Source: Pantoea cypripedii (GTDB lineage Bacteria; Pseudomonadota; Gammaproteobacteria; Enterobacterales; Enterobacteriaceae). Taken from it: a stretch of 64,000 nucleotides of DNA. Numbering within the stretch: position 1 is the stretch's first letter; each line of letters opens with the position of its first letter. This document shows, piece by piece, positions 1-7,939 of this stretch. The notes beneath the pieces are model-generated. The model made no database searches. It was not told the origin of the DNA and saw nothing but the letters and a program-made list of their open reading frames with translations. The translations under genes and the position numbers were made by a program. The stretch lies in the NCBI RefSeq assembly GCF_002095535.1, contig NZ_MLJI01000002.1, positions 71,786 through 135,785 of the forward strand, written 5' to 3'.

Positions 1-23
1 TTCATTGCTCCCTGGCTTTGCTT

Positions 24-37
24 TCTAGCTAGCTAGG
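24..37. other. CTAGCTAGCTAG palindrome, left copy
   Basis: The 14 bases TCTAGCTAGCTAGG contain a perfect 12-bp palindrome with TAG stops in all six frames. It sits exactly where the decayed IS3 OrfB reading frame (minus strand) breaks off. An identical 14-mer lies at 7940-7953, also beside a truncated gene. It may be a contig-joining linker, a scar of an IS that targets CTAG, or an operator; the coincidence with two broken genes favours a junction scar. Confidence 0.6.
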
Positions 38-332
38 CTGCTTTCCTTTACGGCGAAAATTCAGTTTCAGCAGGCAGTAAATCCGGTGGACTCTTTTATG
101 GTTCCAGGAATTGCCTTGTCTGCGGAGTATCTGAAAAAGTTTATTAAATCCATACCGTGGATAGCGCTCAGCCGCTACACGTCAGCGCCACAATCACTGG
201 CTCATCACGCAGTGTATCCGGCTGGTAAAGAAATACCGTACCTGCTCAGCGATAACATCCTGCATGCCCGGCGTATGCTCATCGCAAACTGGGTGGTCAC
301 ATAGCTGACGAGCTCACGTTTTATCGCTGGTT
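38..332 (-). pseudogene. IS3-family transposase OrfB, decayed N-terminal fragment
   Basis: Reading the minus strand downstream of OrfA gives pieces of a DDE transposase OrfB in shifting frames: a QFAMSIRRACRMLSLSR segment, then PDTLRDEPVIVALT, then ERYPRYGFNKLFQILRRQG followed by SWNHKRVHRIYCLLKLN. These are typical of the N-terminal region of IS3-family OrfB (IS2/IS51/IS407-like). In-frame stops and at least two frameshifts separate the pieces, and the catalytic DDE core is missing because the sequence ends at the CTAGCTAGCTAG site. The 72-aa plus-strand frame over the same bases is therefore only a shadow. The fragment is inactive. Confidence 0.75.
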
Positions 333-599
333 TTAAAGCGTTTTTTCGATGACGTCTTTTAACGCACGATTTTCCAGACTCAGATCAGCAAACATTTGTT
401 TCAGCCGGCGGTTTTCGTCCTCAGGATCCTTCATCTTTTTGATATCAGAGGCTTCCATACCGCCATACTTCACTTTCCAGTTGTAATAGCTGGCCTCAGA
501 AATACCGGCTTCACGGCAGACATCCTTGACGGTGCGTCCGGCTTCGACAGACTTCAGAACGGCAATGATCTGGTGTTCGGTGAATCGGGCTTTACGCAT
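333..599 (-). CDS. IS3-family transposase OrfA (orphan)
   Basis: This 88-aa protein has an N-terminal helix-turn-helix (residues about 5-45, with FTEHQIIAVLKSVEAG and VCREAGISEASYYNWK) and a leucine-zipper-like C-terminal helix rich in E, N, R and L. Both are hallmarks of IS3-family OrfA proteins that bind the insertion-sequence ends. It looks full length, but OrfB downstream is broken and truncated, so the element cannot transpose. Terminal inverted repeats were not identified with confidence. A transporter fragment abuts the OrfA upstream side, suggesting that the insertion disrupted that gene. Confidence 0.85.
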   Translation of the reverse strand: MRKARFTEHQIIAVLKSVEAGRTVKDVCREAGISEASYYNWKVKYGGMEASDIKKMKDPEDENRRLKQMFADLSLENRALKDVIEKTL

Positions 600-652
600 G
601 GCGATCTCCTCAGGAAGACATAATCAGTATGTCGGAAGATCTCTAAAAGTGA

Positions 653-769
653 ATGGGCCGGTTTACAGGGATGCTTACACTGGCCGGAACATACTGGCCA
701 TCTTATGCGTGGGGGTCCACTGCGGTCTTCACGTTGCTCATTATCTGGCTGGCCGCCCGGATGAAATAA
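653..769 (+). pseudogene. MFS transporter, C-terminal fragment
   Basis: This 38-codon frame (MGRFTGMLTLAGTYWPSYAW..., ending LLIIWLAARMK) reads like the last transmembrane helix pair of a major-facilitator permease. It starts immediately at the upstream edge of the IS3 remnant and has a stop codon just before it. The simplest reading is the 3' scrap of a transporter gene destroyed by the insertion. Function is lost; the family assignment rests on the hydrophobic pattern and charged end only. Confidence 0.45.
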
Positions 770-1080
770 ATGCTTCTCCTCATCGACCACTGCAGACGAA
801 TAACGCCAGATATAAGCTGACGGCCCACGCAGGCGAGGAAAAAAATGTTACACGTTTGGATTCTGGCTGGGTTGCGGCAGGCCGCAGAAGATCAGTAAAG
901 CGTAGGTCTGTAAGGCTACAGGTCCGCGATCCAGCATCGATTTCCCCAGTTTTCTGGTTCCAGCCGACAGGTGAAGAAGTACAAAAACGCGGTCACTGAT
1001 ACTTTTTTTGCATAACAGAAATGACAATTCATCAATCGTAACCGAGGTGAAACAATTAGAGTGCTTAAAAAGGAGAAAAT
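770..1080. other. intergenic stretch before the aldo/keto reductase
   Basis: I see no convincing gene here. The 157-aa plus-strand frame over 526-999 runs across IS, transporter and noncoding DNA and has no family character. The last 70 bases are AT-rich and probably carry the promoter of the downstream reductase, ending in the strong ribosome-binding site AAGGAGAAAAT just before its ATG. Confidence 0.4.
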
Positions 1081-2079
1081 ATGCGTACCCGAAATTTATC
1101 TCAAAACCTTACTGTCAGTTCTGTCGGCTATGGAGCCATGGGGCTGAGCGAATTTTATGGCCAGACAGACGATCAGGCCTCCCTGCAACTGTTACATAAG
1201 CTCATCGATTTGAATATCACGTTCATTGATACCGCGAACCTTTACGGGCGGGGCCACAATGAGCGCCTGATTGGTCACTTTCTTGCCGGGCTGGATAAGA
1301 CGACGCGTGAGCAGTTCAAAATTGCCACGAAATGTGGAATCGATCGCTCACCCGACGAGTCATATGCCCGTACCATTAACAACCAGCCTGACTATATCAC
1401 TCGCTGCTGTAATGAGTCCCTCAAAAGACTGGGTGTTGAGCGAATCGATTTGTTCTATCTGCACCGGGTCAGTCAGGCCACTCCCATTGAAGAGAGTATG
1501 GAATGCCTGAGCCGTCTCGTCAGTGAAGGTAAGATCAACCACATCGGCCTCTGTGAGGTCTCCGCTCCCACTCTGCGACGGGCCCATGCAGTACACCCGC
1601 TTACCGCGCTGCAGACAGAATATTCATTGTGGACACGCGATATTGAAGATGAAATCCTTCCGGCATTGAAAGAGCTGGGCATCGGCCTGGTGCCTTACTC
1701 TCCCTTGGGAAGAGGCTTCCTGACCGGAAAATACCGCAAAAACAGTGATTTTGGGGAAGGGGATTTCCGTAAAAATAATGAGCGATTCATTCAGTCCAGC
1801 CTCGATCATAACGCCCAGCTTCTTGACGTTATCGAACCGCTGGCTGAAAAATACAGCTGTACCACGGGGCAGGTTGCGCTGGCCTGGCTGCTGGCGCAGT
1901 ACGACAGGCTGGTTCCTATTCCCGGAACCAAGCACACCTGTTATCTGACTGAGAATGCCCGGGCGGCAGATATTCTTCTGGAGAGCTCAGATATTGCCTT
2001 GCTGAACGATATTCACCAGCGCGTTGAGATCTGGGGCGGCCGTTACTCTGAGGAAGGCATGAAAGGCGTTAATGCCTGA
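1081..2079 (+). CDS. aldo/keto reductase
   Basis: This 332-aa cytosolic NADPH-type oxidoreductase is of the YccK/AKR13-like class. The full catalytic tetrad is visible: D50 and Y55 in FIDTANLYG, K84 in IATKCG and H128 in FYLHRV. The C-terminal coenzyme segment (LVPIPGTKHTCYLTENARAA) is present, so it looks complete and active. The start follows a textbook Shine-Dalgarno AAGGAG seven bases upstream. It converges on the AfsA-type operon across a shared terminator, so it is not co-transcribed with it, but it is a plausible carbonyl reductase for that pathway (inference). Its real substrate is unknown. Confidence 0.9.
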   Translation: MRTRNLSQNLTVSSVGYGAMGLSEFYGQTDDQASLQLLHKLIDLNITFIDTANLYGRGHNERLIGHFLAGLDKTTREQFKIATKCGIDRSPDESYARTINNQPDYITRCCNESLKRLGVERIDLFYLHRVSQATPIEESMECLSRLVSEGKINHIGLCEVSAPTLRRAHAVHPLTALQTEYSLWTRDIEDEILPALKELGIGLVPYSPLGRGFLTGKYRKNSDFGEGDFRKNNERFIQSSLDHNAQLLDVIEPLAEKYSCTTGQVALAWLLAQYDRLVPIPGTKHTCYLTENARAADILLESSDIALLNDIHQRVEIWGGRYSEEGMKGVNA

Positions 2080-2092
2080 AATCACCGGGCAT

Positions 2093-2121
2093 AAAAAAAC
2101 CGGGCAATGCCCGGTTTTTTC
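2093..2121. terminator. bidirectional rho-independent terminator
   Basis: The stem AACCGGGC / GCCCGGTT has a 3-base loop (AAT) and is flanked by A-run and T-run. It lies between the convergent aldo/keto reductase and thiolase genes and can serve both strands. Confidence 0.9.
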
Positions 2122-2150
2122 TTTTCAGCGCCGCAGCATGGTTGATTTTC

Positions 2151-3326
2151 TCAGCGGTATACGCTCAGCGCCACACCTTCGCCGCCGCCCACGCATAATG
2201 CCGCTACGCCACGCGTGGCATTATTGCGTACGAGGCTATGGACAAGCGTTACCAGGATGCGGCATCCGGACGACCCGATAGCATGGCCGAGCGCAATTGC
2301 CCCGCCGTAAGGATTAATGCGTTCCGGTAATATACCTGTACGGCTGATGACTGCCAGCGCCTGAGCTGCAAATGCTTCATTTGACTCAAGATGTTCAACG
2401 TCTTCTGGTTTCCAGCCCGATCGGGCAAGGCAGTCTGCAATCGCCTGTACCGGCGCGGCGCCCATTAATGCCGGCCTGATACCCGAGTTGGCGAATTTAC
2501 CCAGCGAGGCGAGAACCTGCAGCCCTCTTGCCGCTGCCGTTTCCCGGGTGCAGAGAAGGACTGCAGCAGCTCCATCGTTAAGCGAAGATGCATTCCCTGC
2601 GGTTACCGTACCGTCCTTTCTGAACACGGGCTTCAGTTGCCCCAGTTTTTTAATAGTGGTTTTACGGGGGCCTTCATCCGTATCGACCCGCAGGGTCTCG
2701 CCTTTTCTGTTCTGCCATTCCACAGGGACAATTTCACGTGCAAAAACGCCCTGCTCCTGCGCGCTTAACGCCTTCATATGGGATAAAAGCGCGAATTCAT
2801 CCTGCGCTTCACGGCTGATACAAAATTCATCCGCAACATTTTCGGCGGTCACTCCCATATGATTATTGTCAAATGCGTCCCAGAGTCCGTCAGACACCAG
2901 GCTGTCCTTCAGATTACTGTCACCCAGCCGCATTCCGGTACGCGACGACATCAGGATATGCGGTGCGCTGGACATGCTTTCCTGACCGCCGGCGATAACA
3001 AATTCTGCCTCCCCCGCCAGAAGCGCCTGCATGCCCAGATGAACCGACTTGAGGCCTGATCCGCAGACCTTATTAATGGTCAGGCACTGCGTCTCAACCG
3101 GCAGTCCGGCATTCAGCGCGGACTGCCGTGCAGGATTCTGGCCGCAGCCTGCGGTCAAAACCTGTCCCATAATAACCTGTGAAATTTCACCGGCCTTCAC
3201 GCCCGAGTCTTCAAGAAGCGCATTAATGACGCAGCTCCCCAGCGCGACTGCGGAATGATCGGACAGGGAGCCCATAAATGCGCCTGTTGCCGTGCGCTTT
3301 GCAGAAACGATCACAACTTCATTCAT
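2151..3326 (-). CDS. acetyl-CoA C-acetyltransferase (thiolase)
   Basis: This 391-aa thiolase is the last gene of the minus-strand operon. It has the acyl-accepting Cys88 in NKVCGSGLKSVH, the NEAFAAQA motif, the catalytic His in GGAIALGHAIGSSG and the C-terminal Cys in LCVGGGEG. A small oddity is GHA where most thiolases have GHP. Family knowledge: it condenses or cleaves beta-ketoacyl-CoAs, typically 2 acetyl-CoA to acetoacetyl-CoA. Its start overlaps the preceding gene by 8 bp, so translation is coupled. In this operon it could supply the beta-ketoacyl donor for the AfsA-type enzyme (inference). Confidence 0.92.
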   Translation of the reverse strand: MNEVVIVSAKRTATGAFMGSLSDHSAVALGSCVINALLEDSGVKAGEISQVIMGQVLTAGCGQNPARQSALNAGLPVETQCLTINKVCGSGLKSVHLGMQALLAGEAEFVIAGGQESMSSAPHILMSSRTGMRLGDSNLKDSLVSDGLWDAFDNNHMGVTAENVADEFCISREAQDEFALLSHMKALSAQEQGVFAREIVPVEWQNRKGETLRVDTDEGPRKTTIKKLGQLKPVFRKDGTVTAGNASSLNDGAAAVLLCTRETAAARGLQVLASLGKFANSGIRPALMGAAPVQAIADCLARSGWKPEDVEHLESNEAFAAQALAVISRTGILPERINPYGGAIALGHAIGSSGCRILVTLVHSLVRNNATRGVAALCVGGGEGVALSVYR

Positions 3327-3735
3327 AAGTTTTTCCCTTAAGGCCGGGTAAAGTATGGCCGGTTGCCGCCATTGCAGCGCGGTAGGCTGTCAGGCCGTTC
3401 ATGCATGCCGGTACGCCGGCGTAAACGGCCATCTGTATTACGATTTCAAGCAGCTCTTCAGGGGTAACGCCGGTGTTAAGCGCTGCTCTCATGTGCAACT
3501 CAAGCTGGGGCATGGCGTTACCCAGCGTCACGAGCGATGCCACCGTGAGCATTTCCCGCATTCTGAGATCCAGCCCCGGGCGGCCTACCACAGCGCCAAA
3601 GGCGTAATCGGTGATCAGGGCGGGCAGGCTGGCGTCAAGATCACTCAGCCGGTCGGTGACCTTAGCGGCCAGACCGGGTTCAAGACGGTCCATAATGTCT
3701 CTGCCATAGCGGGTAAGATCGTTAGTTTGACTCAT
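3319..3735 (-). CDS. carboxymuconolactone decarboxylase-like protein
   Basis: The 138-aa all-helical protein belongs to the CMD/AhpD fold, with the core segment EMLTVASLVTLGNAMPQLE, then the LHMRAALNTGVTPEELLEI helix and the AGVPACMNGLTAYRAA segment containing a single conserved Cys. The start at 3735 (MSQTNDL) is preferred over an upstream frame start that lies inside the transporter gene. It overlaps the transporter stop by 14 bp and the thiolase start by 8 bp. The family includes gamma-carboxymuconolactone decarboxylases and peroxidase-like proteins. Within a lactone-forming operon, a lactone-processing role is attractive but unproven. Confidence 0.8.
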   Translation of the reverse strand: MSQTNDLTRYGRDIMDRLEPGLAAKVTDRLSDLDASLPALITDYAFGAVVGRPGLDLRMREMLTVASLVTLGNAMPQLELHMRAALNTGVTPEELLEIVIQMAVYAGVPACMNGLTAYRAAMAATGHTLPGLKGKTYE

Positions 3736-4942
3736 AAGATTTCTCCAGCACGGTTTGAGCTGAGGCCACGCGCGTCGGGATAACGGCCACGAGCAGCACA
3801 GAAAGGCCGATTGCGGCACCGGCTACGATATAGAGCACAGGAACAGATAAAGCAGATACCATCCAGGCACCGGCAGATGCGCCTATACCGATAGCGGCAT
3901 TGAAAAATGAAACGTAGACAGCAGAAGCCGGGAAGGCTTTATCTTCCGCCAGGCGTAAGACCCACGTCTGAAAGCCCACAAAGATCCCGGATACTGCCAC
4001 ACCCCAGATAACCATCGCGGTGAAAACGGCAGTATCTGAAAGCGCTACACCGGATAATCCCAGCGAAACCAGTACGGTGCTGATAAGCAACACTGAGACA
4101 CAAACCGTGGCCCTGAGGTATTTATCGATAACCATCCCGGTCAGAAAATTACCGGCGAGGCCTGCGATGCCGTACACAAACAGAACCACCGGTATTAGTG
4201 AGGTGGCGAGGGACTGCTGCGTGTGCAGCCAGGGTTCAATGTAGGTAAACGCGGCGAAGTGCGCGGTCACTGCCAGTAACGTGGCCGAATAAATTTTCCA
4301 CAGCGCAGAGGATCTGAGCACGCTTTTCAGCGCGTCCAGACCGATGGCGCTTTTACTGGCTATCTGCGGAACAAGTACGCTCATGCCGGCAAATGCGATT
4401 ATGCTGAGTCCCGCCATCAGCCAGAAGGCCAGCCTCCAGCCGAAGTGAATACCGATATAGTTTGATACCGGCACGCCAAACACGCTGGCTGCGGACACGC
4501 CACCAAAAACAATCGACGTGGCGGCGCCGATGTATCTGGCCGGCACAATGGAAACCGCCGTTGCTCCGATCATCGCCCAGAATGCACCGTGAGCAAGCGC
4601 ACCCAGCACGCGCGCTGCAAGCAGCAACGTGTAAGTGTTTACCGTAGCCGCAAGTACGTTAGACAGAAAAAGGATGACCGTCAGCGCAAGCAGAAGCCGC
4701 TTCTTGGCAACATTGCCCAGGAAGACTGATGCAATGAGCGCGCTCAGGGCACCGACCCAGGCATAAAGCGAGACCGTCATGCCCACCGCTGATTCAGAAG
4801 AGTGAAGTCCTTCCGCCATCGGTGTCAGCAGGCCAACAGGCGCCAGCTCTGTGGTGACGATTGTGAAAGTTGAAAGAGCCAGAATAAACAGGGCAAGCCA
4901 TAACCTTAAGGACATAGCCTTCGGGGCATTATCTGTATTCAT
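3722..4942 (-). CDS. MFS efflux transporter (SotB/AraJ-like)
   Basis: This 406-aa protein has 12 predicted hydrophobic helices of the DHA1 drug/sugar efflux class. The TTELAPVGLLTPMA segment in helix 1 and the ALAHGAFWAMIGATA segment resemble the sugar exporters SotB and AraJ. The start at 4942 (MNTDNAPK) follows an AGAGG ribosome-binding site; a longer frame up to 5026 overlaps the phosphatase gene. In the operon it lies between the phosphatase and the decarboxylase-like gene, suggesting that it exports the operon's product. Substrate not known. Confidence 0.85.
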   Translation of the reverse strand: MNTDNAPKAMSLRLWLALFILALSTFTIVTTELAPVGLLTPMAEGLHSSESAVGMTVSLYAWVGALSALIASVFLGNVAKKRLLLALTVILFLSNVLAATVNTYTLLLAARVLGALAHGAFWAMIGATAVSIVPARYIGAATSIVFGGVSAASVFGVPVSNYIGIHFGWRLAFWLMAGLSIIAFAGMSVLVPQIASKSAIGLDALKSVLRSSALWKIYSATLLAVTAHFAAFTYIEPWLHTQQSLATSLIPVVLFVYGIAGLAGNFLTGMVIDKYLRATVCVSVLLISTVLVSLGLSGVALSDTAVFTAMVIWGVAVSGIFVGFQTWVLRLAEDKAFPASAVYVSFFNAAIGIGASAGAWMVSALSVPVLYIVAGAAIGLSVLLVAVIPTRVASAQTVLEKSYESN

Positions 4943-4962
4943 TTTTTTACCTCTGGGATGAT

Positions 4963-5613
4963 TTAAATAACTGGCCAGCACTTTTCTTTCGCGTGCATGG
5001 CAAGCTCCGTAGATTTTCCCACGCATACGGGATGGCCGACTGACTCGAGCATAGGGATGTCCGACAGATCATCTCCATAGGCATAACAATCATCAGGACT
5101 TATTTTCCTCTGACCGCAAAACTGAATAAGCGCCTCCATTTTCCCTCGACCTATAGTTTGTGGAGTACCTATTTCACCCGTAAGGTACCCCTTATCGGTG
5201 ATTTTCAGTGGCGCACAGAGGATATCTGTTACGCCAAGATATTTTGCAATTGGTGCAAGAACGGGACGCATGGATCCGGAAATGAAGACCGCAGGCATAT
5301 TTTGAGCCTGGTGTTTTTTCAGGAGCGCTACCACGCTGCCAATAAAAAAGCTTGAATAAAGCTTGGTGCTGAACCATTTTTCACCGGCCTCCTCCAGCTT
5401 CTTATAACTGACGCCAGCGAACTGGCGGTAGTATTCTTTGTTGAGCTGCTCGCGGCATGTCCCTTTTTTTATTTCAGACCTGAAATGCGTCATATAACGT
5501 TCAAGTTCTTCATGTTCATTATTTTCACGGCACCAGAAATCGTAAAAATCAAACATGCTTTTGGTCGTTATAATCGTTTCATCAACGTCAAAAAATGCGG
5601 CTGCTTTCTGCAA
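4963..5613 (-). CDS. HAD-IB family phosphatase (SerB-like)
   Basis: The 216-aa cytosolic hydrolase shows all HAD motifs: FFDVDETI (nucleophile D9, acid/base D11), VFISGSMRP, a conserved Lys in GRGKMEALIQF and YGDDLSDIPMLES. Its cap is helical (subclass IB). Such enzymes remove phosphate from small metabolites, and some reduce acyl groups when fused, which this one is not. In Streptomyces A-factor biosynthesis a phosphatase dephosphorylates the butenolide phosphate made by AfsA, and this gene is placed accordingly, four bases after the tautomerase gene. Confidence 0.88.
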   Translation of the reverse strand: MQKAAAFFDVDETIITTKSMFDFYDFWCRENNEHEELERYMTHFRSEIKKGTCREQLNKEYYRQFAGVSYKKLEEAGEKWFSTKLYSSFFIGSVVALLKKHQAQNMPAVFISGSMRPVLAPIAKYLGVTDILCAPLKITDKGYLTGEIGTPQTIGRGKMEALIQFCGQRKISPDDCYAYGDDLSDIPMLESVGHPVCVGKSTELAMHAKEKCWPVI

Positions 5614-5616
5614 GGT

Positions 5617-5841
5617 TTATTCCTCGTAATTCTTTCTCCGGCTTTTTACCGGGAAATCTTTATCATGGCCGGGTACGCCCGCATCAGCCCAGCGAGAGGG
5701 CGGTATCTCGGTAATCACAACAGATATTTTATCCAGCGGCGCGCCAGTGTGTTTATGCACGGCAAAAGTAATGTCTTCCTGCAAACCGAGAATTTCTCTT
5801 TCATTTTTTGCAGGCCATGTGGTGATATGAACAAATGGCAT
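5617..5841 (-). CDS. 4-oxalocrotonate tautomerase family protein
   Basis: The 74-aa protein begins MPFVHITTWPAKN, so the catalytic Pro2 is present, and contains the second-strand motif LDKISVVITEIPPSRW typical of the 4-OT superfamily. Such proteins tautomerise enols and ketones using the Pro amine. It is slightly longer than classical 62-aa 4-OT, with a basic tail. It sits between the unknown 277-aa protein (9-bp gap) and the phosphatase (3-bp gap). A keto-enol step on a butenolide-like intermediate would fit, by inference only. Confidence 0.87.
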   Translation of the reverse strand: MPFVHITTWPAKNEREILGLQEDITFAVHKHTGAPLDKISVVITEIPPSRWADAGVPGHDKDFPVKSRRKNYEE

Positions 5842-5850
5842 ATTTATTTC

Positions 5851-6684
5851 TCACTTTACTGTAATAAATTCGTCGAAAGAGCGGCTTTTCAGTTTCAGTT
5901 GAGCATGAATATCTCCGCCCAGGCCATAAAGTCCTATTGCGCCGCCGTAGCTCTGTCGGGAGCTCATATAGAGCACGACCACGTTAATTATTCGGTTTTC
6001 ATTACGTTCATGCGCGGGAAACGGATCGGGCAATTCTGCCCAGTAGTCTGCATTGCCGTTGTGATCGGTAATGAATACGTTGGGTATGCCCAGCGGCCCG
6101 GGGCGGCTCGGATTTTCGGTCGCCAAATCCTTTTCACGCAGGCTCATGACGGTATAAACACTGTCAGGTACAAGATAGCGAAAAGAAAACTTAAACAGAG
6201 CACGCCTGCTGTCTGCCGAAAGATGTACCTCGAGTATGCCCTCAGCTTGTATCCAGTCGGCCAGATTAACCGGAGGGATATGACGCTTGCCATCGCTGCT
6301 GCGGTAGTCCGCTATGTAGCCTTCATGCAGTGGGAGGCTGGGGCGGCTTTCGGTATTTGCCAGCGGACGCTGCTCGGGCGCGAACACCATTCCGTAGTTG
6401 TTTAACGGGACTGGTAAGGGAAGTGTGTGCAGGATAATATCCCGGCACTCTTCCTGTGACATGTCCTCAATGTCGCGCAGTATCTTATAGGGTGCCGTTT
6501 CTCCAAATGCAGGAAGCGGGCTGTCAGCGGCGACAATGACGCTGCGCCATTCAGGTCCGTTTTCTCCCGGTACCATGCCAACCACCACAAAGTTACCCTG
6601 CTGGTCCATTACCTCCGCAGGGGGATAAAGCGGCCCCTGGGTGGTAGCAGCCAGACGGTATTTCTGGCTGCGTAATTCAGGCAT
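5851..6684 (-). CDS. protein of unknown function in the AfsA-type operon
   Basis: I do not recognise this 277-aa protein. It has no signal peptide or membrane helix. The visible character is beta-rich: VVVGMVPGENGPEWRSV near the N-terminus, SRRALFKFSFRYLVPDSVYT in the middle, then GIPNVFITDHNGNADYWAEL and INVVVLYMSSRQSYGG toward the end. The central-to-C-terminal part resembles a small-ligand-binding beta-sandwich. Its start overlaps the stop of the AfsA-type gene by 8 bp (ATGCCTGA), implying translational coupling and a stoichiometric partner or next enzyme. No function is assigned. Confidence 0.75.
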   Translation of the reverse strand: MPELRSQKYRLAATTQGPLYPPAEVMDQQGNFVVVGMVPGENGPEWRSVIVAADSPLPAFGETAPYKILRDIEDMSQEECRDIILHTLPLPVPLNNYGMVFAPEQRPLANTESRPSLPLHEGYIADYRSSDGKRHIPPVNLADWIQAEGILEVHLSADSRRALFKFSFRYLVPDSVYTVMSLREKDLATENPSRPGPLGIPNVFITDHNGNADYWAELPDPFPAHERNENRIINVVVLYMSSRQSYGGAIGLYGLGGDIHAQLKLKSRSFDEFITVK

Positions 6685-7453
6685 GCGTCACCCCGGGTGT
6701 TGCATCCTGCTGCGCCGCAATTGCTGCCTGCATGGCCGTCTCCGCCAGAGACTTTTCCTTTTCAGAAATCAGCGCTGAAGGGTAAACCGTGAACGACACG
6801 TCCATGGTTGCACAAAGCGTCTGGTGCTGAGTCACGCGAACCTGGGCCCTGAAGCGCCCCCTGCGCTCATTGACGTCCTTTTCAAGATATTCGAAATGGA
6901 CTAGTGCAGGTAAAGGAAACAGGAAGCTTGAAAAATTAATCGCCATGCTGTTGATGACGTAGTAACGTCCTGTTTCCTGCTTGTAAATAAACTCTTCGGT
7001 AACGGCGATAAAAGCCTGACGACTTGCCTCAACCAGAAGCATTCCCTGAATGTGCTGACCGGTCTGATGATCGGCCATGAGCTCACAGCGCTCATCGATC
7101 AGCAGCGACATGGCAAAAAGGTCACTGTTATGTTCAGTCTGCTCCGCTGAGCCAATCAGAACATTCTGCTCAAGCCGCTTATGGCAGTGTGCATTCTTTT
7201 TATCGTTAACCAGTTTTTCCAGAGAGCACATTTTAATCTTATTGCCGTGAGCGGCATTTCTTGACTGATTGGAAATTACCTTTCCCGCAAAATCCTTACG
7301 CACACCCTGCCCGATGATAATTTCATGCTCTTTGTCGATAATATTGGCGGGTATTTGCGTCAATAATTCAAGCTGAGAAATTGTCAGAACATCTTTTCCG
7401 TTTGCAAATTCATTAAACTTATCGCCGACGACAACCAGTTTTTTACAGTTCAT
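6677..7453 (-). CDS. AfsA-type gamma-butyrolactone biosynthesis protein
   Basis: This 258-aa protein carries AfsA hot-dog signatures: HKRLEQNVLIGSA at about 91-103 (the VHK...EVLLT element of AfsA proteins) and DHQTGQHIQGMLLVEASRQ at 128-146 (the DH...GMVLLEAARQA helix). Family knowledge: AfsA condenses a beta-ketoacyl thioester with dihydroxyacetone phosphate to start A-factor-type butyrolactones. The start at 7453 (MNCKKLVVVG, after GAGGGA) is preferred. The extra 26 residues of the longer frame derive from a duplicated tail of the neighbouring gene. The family is best known from Streptomyces, so an operonic copy here is notable. Confidence 0.82.
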   Translation of the reverse strand: MNCKKLVVVGDKFNEFANGKDVLTISQLELLTQIPANIIDKEHEIIIGQGVRKDFAGKVISNQSRNAAHGNKIKMCSLEKLVNDKKNAHCHKRLEQNVLIGSAEQTEHNSDLFAMSLLIDERCELMADHQTGQHIQGMLLVEASRQAFIAVTEEFIYKQETGRYYVINSMAINFSSFLFPLPALVHFEYLEKDVNERRGRFRAQVRVTQHQTLCATMDVSFTVYPSALISEKEKSLAETAMQAAIAAQQDATPGVTHA

Positions 7454-7664
7454 TTGGTTTCCCTCAACAACAACATGCACGATAGATACGGGGGTACAGG
7501 CCTTCATTACCTCCGGTGATATAGTTATCACCAGCCTGCTGGATAAAGTTTTTTACAGTTCATTTAGTTTTCCTCAACAACAACAACATGCAATGCACGA
7601 TAGATACGGGTATACAGACCTTCATTACCTCCGGTGATATAGTTATCACCAGCCTGCTGGATAA
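7437..7664. repeat. abutting imperfect tandem duplication, about 110 bp
   Basis: Bases 7437-7546 and 7547-7664 are near copies. Both begin AGTTTTTTACAGTTCATTT and both end CACCAGCCTGCTGGATAA, differing by small indels and a few substitutions. The copies carry the end of the alpha/beta-barrel gene and the start codon of the AfsA-type gene. In copy 7547-7664 the duplicated AfsA start (ATG at 7563) runs into a stop after 11 codons. In copy 7437-7546 the neighbour's stop TAA has become CAA, fusing leftover codons to the AfsA frame. Confidence 0.9.
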
Positions 7665-7914
7665 TTTCCTGATACCGCGCATTGGTAAATGCCTCTTTGT
7701 AAGCTTCTTTCTCGCCACTGAACGCAGAGATAAACATCACACCCGGCACGCCGCTGATGAGTGAGTGAAATGCCTCGAAGCTTTCAATTTTATCTTTATT
7801 ATCTCTTACCACGTTAAAAATAGTCTCATCACGCCACTGGCGATATTGCTGATAGTTATGCGCCGGGACTTCAACGTGACGCAGCTGAATATACGTTGTT
7901 TCCGGAAGGTGTTT
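7564..7914 (-). pseudogene. dimeric alpha/beta-barrel (antibiotic-monooxygenase-like) protein, start lost
   Basis: The open frame reads KHLPETTYIQLRHVEVPAH and continues through FEAFHSLISGVPGVMFISAF to VVVVEEN and a stop. This is about 116 residues with the length and strand pattern of a one-domain ferredoxin-like dimeric barrel. No ATG/GTG/TTG exists at its beginning, an in-frame TAA lies at 7915-7917, and the CTAGCTAGCTAG site follows 25 bp upstream. An internal GTG at 7812 would give only 82 residues and lose the first strand and helix. I read it as 5'-truncated. It was probably the first gene of the AfsA-type operon. Confidence 0.55.
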
Positions 7915-7939
7915 TTATTGTCGATGGGGATTCAACGAA

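Noticed and set aside
86..304. 72-aa plus-strand frame at the left end
   Set aside because: The minus strand over the same bases encodes recognisable pieces of IS3 OrfB, so this frame is a shadow of a decayed transposase.
526..999. 157-aa plus-strand open frame
   Set aside because: It runs through IS, transporter-fragment and noncoding DNA, with low-complexity Arg-rich sequence and no family features.
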